Assembly (NCBI GenBank): GCA_012267385.1
Contig: JAAXGW010000013.1
Coordinates: 1 to 64,000, forward strand
Source: OMG group bacterium
GTDB lineage: Bacteria; Pseudomonadota; Gammaproteobacteria; Pseudomonadales; Azotimanducaceae
DNA length: 64,000 bases
Direction of reading: 5' to 3'
The notes beneath the pieces were generated by a model. The model searched no databases, was not told the origin of the DNA, and saw nothing but the letters and a program-made list of their open reading frames with translations. The translations under genes and the position numbers were made by a program. Shown piece after piece: positions 60,665-64,000 of the stretch (position 1 is the first letter of the stretch; every line of letters begins with the position of its first letter).

Positions 60665-60948
60665 AAAGTGTTGTCGATCTTAACTGGTTGAGCACTAACC
60701 TTTCGCTCTGCTCTAACCAGAGAATTTTTCACAGTGCCTTTTAATATAGTACCCGGTGAAGGCGGTAATGCTAAAGTTCGAGTTGAGTAGATAAACTGCG
60801 ACACTGAGAAAATTGTGCATGCTAGGTTTGACAAATCGCTAGGTAATCCGTTCCACGAACACCTATTCGGAACGATCAATTTAACTTGGTACGCGGATCT
60901 TGGGTATTCTTGGCCTCGAATGATCTCTACAATGAGAGTGTCGCACAT
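60661..60948 (-). CDS. Possible short frame upstream of the PqaA-like gene
   Basis: This 95-residue frame ends in TGA that overlaps the PqaA-like ATG (ATGA). The sequence has no known motif and its start has no ribosome site. The overlap hints at coupling, but it may be chance. If it is not coding, 60665-61029 is a gene-free stretch that holds the promoters of the two divergent units. Confidence 0.25.
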   Translation of the reverse strand: MCDTLIVEIIRGQEYPRSAYQVKLIVPNRCSWNGLPSDLSNLACTIFSVSQFIYSTRTLALPPSPGTILKGTVKNSLVRAERKVSAQPVKIDNTL

Positions 60949-61029
60949 AAAGAGACTCTGTACTCTACTTAGGAACAGTTGTGGTGCAGGTAGAGTGGTG
61001 TTTTCTAAGGAATCGAAGTTAACTTACAA

Positions 61030-61707
61030 ATGACAGACTACGAAGGTCTAATCGTCGAACAAATCCTAATTGGACCTATGGCAAACTTCACCTATATCAT
61101 CGGTTCGTCAGAATCACGCGAGGTGGTGTTGGTCGATCCAGCGTGGGATATCGAAAGCATAATCAAACAAGTCGAAGACAAGGACTACACCGTCGTGGCC
61201 GCATTGGTGACGCACTACCATCCAGATCACGTCGGAGGCCACTTTTTTGGACATGACATCGCCGGTGTCGCCGATCTTGTGAGCACACACCCAGTCAAAA
61301 TTTACGTGCATAGACTTGAAGCCGACGGGCTGAAACAAATTACTGGGTTATCTGAATCTGACTTAGTAAGAGTAGACTCTGGGGATTCGCTCGACCTTAG
61401 TGGGGTTCAGATCGAGTTTCTACATACTCCCGGTCATACACCGGGCTCACAATGCTTTCGGATCAAGAACACGCTAATCGCTGGAGACACTCTATTCATT
61501 GACGGGTGCGGTCGAGTAGATTTACCTGGATCGGATCGAGATGCAATGTTTCATAGTTTGCAAAAGCTCAAATCTCTCCCTGATGACACGATCTTGCTAC
61601 CCGGGCACAATTACAGTAAAGAACCAACCGCATCGATTGGTGATGTGAAACAATCCAACGCCTACCTACGTATTCATGATTTGAACACTTGGCAGAACAT
61701 GATCTGA
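61030..61707 (+). CDS. MBL-fold metallohydrolase, glyoxalase II-like
   Basis: This 225-residue metallo-beta-lactamase-fold protein has the zinc motif VTHYHPDHVGG (HxHxDH), then HTPGHTPGSQCF, IAGDTLFIDGCGR with the bridging aspartate, and LPGHNYS with the last histidine. It lacks the longer C-terminal domain of classical GloB and fits the short hydroxyacylglutathione hydrolase-like or persulfide-dioxygenase-like group; the substrate is uncertain. It is divergent from the PqaA operon. No good ribosome site lies close to the ATG; AAGGA is about 20 bases upstream. Confidence 0.88.
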   Translation: MTDYEGLIVEQILIGPMANFTYIIGSSESREVVLVDPAWDIESIIKQVEDKDYTVVAALVTHYHPDHVGGHFFGHDIAGVADLVSTHPVKIYVHRLEADGLKQITGLSESDLVRVDSGDSLDLSGVQIEFLHTPGHTPGSQCFRIKNTLIAGDTLFIDGCGRVDLPGSDRDAMFHSLQKLKSLPDDTILLPGHNYSKEPTASIGDVKQSNAYLRIHDLNTWQNMI

Positions 61708-61809
61708 TTAAGATTTGTTTTTGGAACTTGCTAGTTTAGTCCAGTTTCGATCATTCAACTGATCAAATTCAACCAAAATATGTCGTAAAACCTGAGTGGA
61801 GAAACTGAA

Positions 61810-62301
61810 ATGTCCTACGACTTAAATAAAGTAATGCTCATCGGACGAGCAGGTAAGGATCCAGAGACGCGATTCACTAATAACCGTGTCCCCGTTACCT
61901 CGTTCTCGCTCGCTACTACTTCTCGATGGAGAGATAGTCAAACACAAGAGACGCATGAAGAGACAGAATGGCACAATATCGTGTGTTTTGGACGGTTAGC
62001 AGAAATCGCATCAGAATACCTTAAAAAAGGACAACAATGTTTCATTGAAGGACAACTGAGAACTCAATCTTGGGAACGAGATGGGGTGCGCCATTACAAG
62101 ACCGATGTTCGCGCTAAAGAACTAATCCTTTTGGGTGGGGGCGAAGGTGGTAGCGGCCAACGAGAAGGTGGCTATAGTCGAAGCACCACGAAAAGCGGAA
62201 CCGATTCACGCAAACGGCAAGAAAACGCACCTCAAAGCAAGATCGAAGATCAAAGTAAGGAGCTCAGCGCGGATGAGCTCGATGACGATATTCCGTTCTA
62301 G
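61810..62301 (+). CDS. ssb: Single-stranded DNA-binding protein
   Basis: This 163-residue protein has the OB-fold start VMLIGRAGKDPETRF, then TEWHNIVCFGRLAEIASEYLKKG and YKTDVRAKELILLG. A Gly/Ser/Gln-rich linker follows, and the conserved acidic tip DDDIPF binds repair and replication partners. The ribosome site GGAGA lies 8 bases before the ATG. The gene stands alone with its own terminator, so it is probably transcribed separately. Confidence 0.97.
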   Translation: MSYDLNKVMLIGRAGKDPETRFTNNRVPVTSFSLATTSRWRDSQTQETHEETEWHNIVCFGRLAEIASEYLKKGQQCFIEGQLRTQSWERDGVRHYKTDVRAKELILLGGGEGGSGQREGGYSRSTTKSGTDSRKRQENAPQSKIEDQSKELSADELDDDIPF

Positions 62302-62340
62302 CACATCGTCTACCATACCGAAACAGAGCATATCAACGGT

Positions 62341-62364
62341 GGCTGATGTGAAGATCAGCCTTTT
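62341..62364 (+). terminator. Rho-independent terminator of ssb
   Basis: GGCTGAT (62341-62347) pairs with ATCAGCC (62354-62360) around a six-base loop and is followed directly by TTTT (62361-62364). It sits 40 bases after the ssb stop. The short T-run is the only weak point. Confidence 0.75.
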
Positions 62365-62476
62365 AAGTCACATCGACGACGGGTGAATCTCGCAACGCTT
62401 CTTGAATGCGCGGCTGGTCTAAGTCTGATTGGTATTCGCCAATGCGCTCAATACTCTAACTTTAGAGCCCGTTGAC

Positions 62477-63289
62477 ATGCTAGCCTCCGACGAGCTGTCA
62501 GCATTCATTCTTGCACTCGTGCAAGGAATTACAGAATTCTTGCCAGTGTCAAGTTCGGGGCACTCAATCGTTCTTCAAAATTGGTTCGGTTGGGAAGACC
62601 AAGGACTGGCACTAGATGTGGCCACGCACTTTGGTACTCTCGGTGCAGTGCTGATCTATTTTCGTAGAAGACTGTTCGAGCTCAGCACCGCAACTATTCA
62701 GTATGCGAGAACGCTAATACCCTCGGAGAACTCTCGATACGCTTATTACCTATTGCTGGCGACCTTACCGATCATACCGGCTGGATGGTTGATTAAAAGT
62801 GTAGCAGCGGCTGAATTTCGATCGGTAGTTCTGGTCGCCTCTACTACTCTGTTCTTTGGTTTTCTACTGTTGGCAGCTGATCGCTTCGGGCAGCGCACGA
62901 AACAAGACGCAAACATGACAGCATGGTTTGCATTATTGATCGGTATGGCGCAGGTACTGGCGTTAATCCCAGGTACTTCGCGCTCTGGTATTACGATTAC
63001 ATGTGCGCTGTTCTTGGGGTTTGCTCGTACGGCTGCTGCACGTTTTTCCTTTCTTTTAGCAATTCCTGCCATAGGCGCAGCATCGGTCTTAACTCTAAGC
63101 GATCTTATCAGTGCGCAGGAACCAGTTAATTGGGTTGCTCTAGCGATCGCAGGTGGTACCTCCTTTATCGCTGCTTATCTATGTATCGATTTTTTCTTAA
63201 AACTTGTAGAAAAAATTGGAATGGTGCCGTTTGTAGTCTATCGTATTTTCCTTGGGGGAGGACTTCTACTGTGGATCTTGTGGATGTAA
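62477..63289 (+). CDS. uppP: Undecaprenyl-diphosphatase (bacitracin resistance type)
   Basis: This BacA/UppP enzyme hydrolyses undecaprenyl diphosphate to recycle the lipid carrier for peptidoglycan and O-antigen. It has about 270 residues from ATG at 62477 (MLASDELSAF); a TTG at 62429 would add 16. The two active-site motifs are visible: ALVQGITEFLPVSSSGHSI and, near the middle, LIPGTSRSGITITCALFLG. The rest is hydrophobic, with about eight helices. The start has no strong ribosome site. Confidence 0.95.
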   Translation: MLASDELSAFILALVQGITEFLPVSSSGHSIVLQNWFGWEDQGLALDVATHFGTLGAVLIYFRRRLFELSTATIQYARTLIPSENSRYAYYLLLATLPIIPAGWLIKSVAAAEFRSVVLVASTTLFFGFLLLAADRFGQRTKQDANMTAWFALLIGMAQVLALIPGTSRSGITITCALFLGFARTAAARFSFLLAIPAIGAASVLTLSDLISAQEPVNWVALAIAGGTSFIAAYLCIDFFLKLVEKIGMVPFVVYRIFLGGGLLLWILWM

Positions 63290-63314
63290 TGCGAAGTTCC
63301 TTGAGTTTGTACTA

Positions 63315-63914
63315 ATGGTTGAAGTCCCCCTGTTCCCACTAAAACTAGTCCTATTTAATCGTAGCCTGTTTGAACTTGAAATCTTTGAACCGAGATACTT
63401 GAAAATGGTAAGCCAAGCTTTAGCCAATGACACTGGTTTTGGAGTCGTGTATTTAGCTAGCGGTTCGGAAGTTTACAAGAATGACGATGATCCTATCGAG
63501 TTGGCCAAAATCGGTACATTGTCTTCCATCAAACACTCGGAAGTAATCGACGAGGCACGAATCCTTATAGTGATCGAAGGTGGAGCAAAATTCCGTGTGC
63601 ACTCGACTTGGATTGAAGAAGATCACTTGAATATGGGTCTAGTCGACTTCCTTAGAGACGACGCGAAACTACCGCTACGAACAAAAGACGAAGAACTAGC
63701 CCAATTATTCGATCAGTTGAACGAATTTCGAAGTACTGAAGGACATCCAAAAATGACATTAGAAATAGACAATGCATCGGCGTTAAGCTTCCGCCTTGCG
63801 GAGATGCTTCCTATGGCGATGGAATTCCGACAAACATTGTTAGAACTCGACCATCCGTACCGTCGACTCGATAGGATTCAGCGCTGGGTACAAACCGAAA
63901 AAAGACGGGATTAA
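63315..63914 (+). CDS. LON N-terminal (substrate-binding) domain protein
   Basis: This 199-residue protein runs from ATG at 63315 (MVEVPLFPLKLVLFNRS). A frame starting upstream at 63252 would give 220 residues but adds an unlikely head. It carries LFELEIFEPRYLKMVSQAL and GFGVVYLASGSEV, then ILIVIEGGAKFRV, the standard LON N-terminal pattern. There is no ATPase or protease domain, so it is a stand-alone member of unknown role, perhaps a substrate adaptor. The last 86 bases of the window hold no recognisable gene. Confidence 0.9.
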   Translation: MVEVPLFPLKLVLFNRSLFELEIFEPRYLKMVSQALANDTGFGVVYLASGSEVYKNDDDPIELAKIGTLSSIKHSEVIDEARILIVIEGGAKFRVHSTWIEEDHLNMGLVDFLRDDAKLPLRTKDEELAQLFDQLNEFRSTEGHPKMTLEIDNASALSFRLAEMLPMAMEFRQTLLELDHPYRRLDRIQRWVQTEKRRD

Positions 63915-64000
63915 GTTTTATTGAGTCCAGCGTTCGAACAAAACCACGACCTAAGACATAGATGACGGATATGCAAAAGTTGGTGACGGAAAGCTAATTT

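Noticed and set aside
1..64000. CRISPR arrays, prophage, rRNA and replication origin
   Set aside because: No regularly spaced repeats, no phage structural genes, no rRNA-like sequence and no DnaA-box cluster were seen on reading the window.

Overview
The window looks like the chromosome of a free-living or host-associated gammaproteobacterium with a moderate GC content (mid-40s percent by eye). The placement rests on an Rnf remnant next to nth, RNase T, a CGFS glutaredoxin, a 900-residue DUF349 protein, a fused RibBA with a degenerate second half, and a class Ia ribonucleotide reductase whose large subunit carries two ATP-cones, as in Pseudomonas. I cannot name the genus. GTG and TTG starts are common, and neighbouring genes often overlap by a few bases.

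Region by region: 1-7560 is a graveyard of insertion sequences (IS256, IS3, IS30 and IS1111/IS110-type, all broken). Among them lie a secreted cysteine-rich protein, a 48-residue membrane protein, a very large ABC-2 permease fused to an inactive M1-like domain, and a small secreted protein with a nonsense codon in its signal peptide. 7590-12029 holds the tail of an Rnf operon (truncated rnfC, then rnfD, rnfG, rnfE), a class II aldolase-like gene and nth. 12168-30756 is mostly housekeeping: rnt, grxD, a MalY/PatB C-S lyase, nrdAB behind a structured leader, a lone DUF433 protein, a DUF349 protein, a DinG helicase, a sugar dehydrogenase-like beta-propeller, a lytic transglycosylase, Bcp, an FAH-family enzyme, pdxA and ribBA. 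30979-34425 is an iron block: tRNA-Arg, then feoAB, and divergent bfr/bfd, with Fur-like operators lying on the promoters. 34430-39731 holds a MerR-TPR regulator, several small envelope proteins and a HIT protein. 39728-44585 is a gliding-type ABC exporter (ATPase, fused GldF-GldG, DUF4340). 44828-48856 is a Yej-like oligopeptide importer that lacks its ATPase here.

The most unusual locus is the compact minus-strand operon 49335-60664. It encodes a TolQ/ExbB/MotA-like proton channel and two von Willebrand factor A proteins, each anchored by a single N-terminal helix carrying a TolR/ExbD-like FLDV aspartate motif. It also encodes a PEGA protein ending in an FGE/SUMF1-like domain, a helical-repeat protein ending in a PEGA-like domain, an LpoB/CsgG-like secreted protein, three further envelope proteins and a PqaA-like alpha/beta hydrolase. 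I infer an ion-driven envelope machine in which vWA domains replace the usual TolR periplasmic domain; I do not recognise it as a named system.

The right end (61030-63914) is ordinary: an MBL-fold hydrolase, ssb with a terminator, uppP/bacA and a LON-domain protein. No CRISPR array, rRNA, prophage or replication origin was seen.
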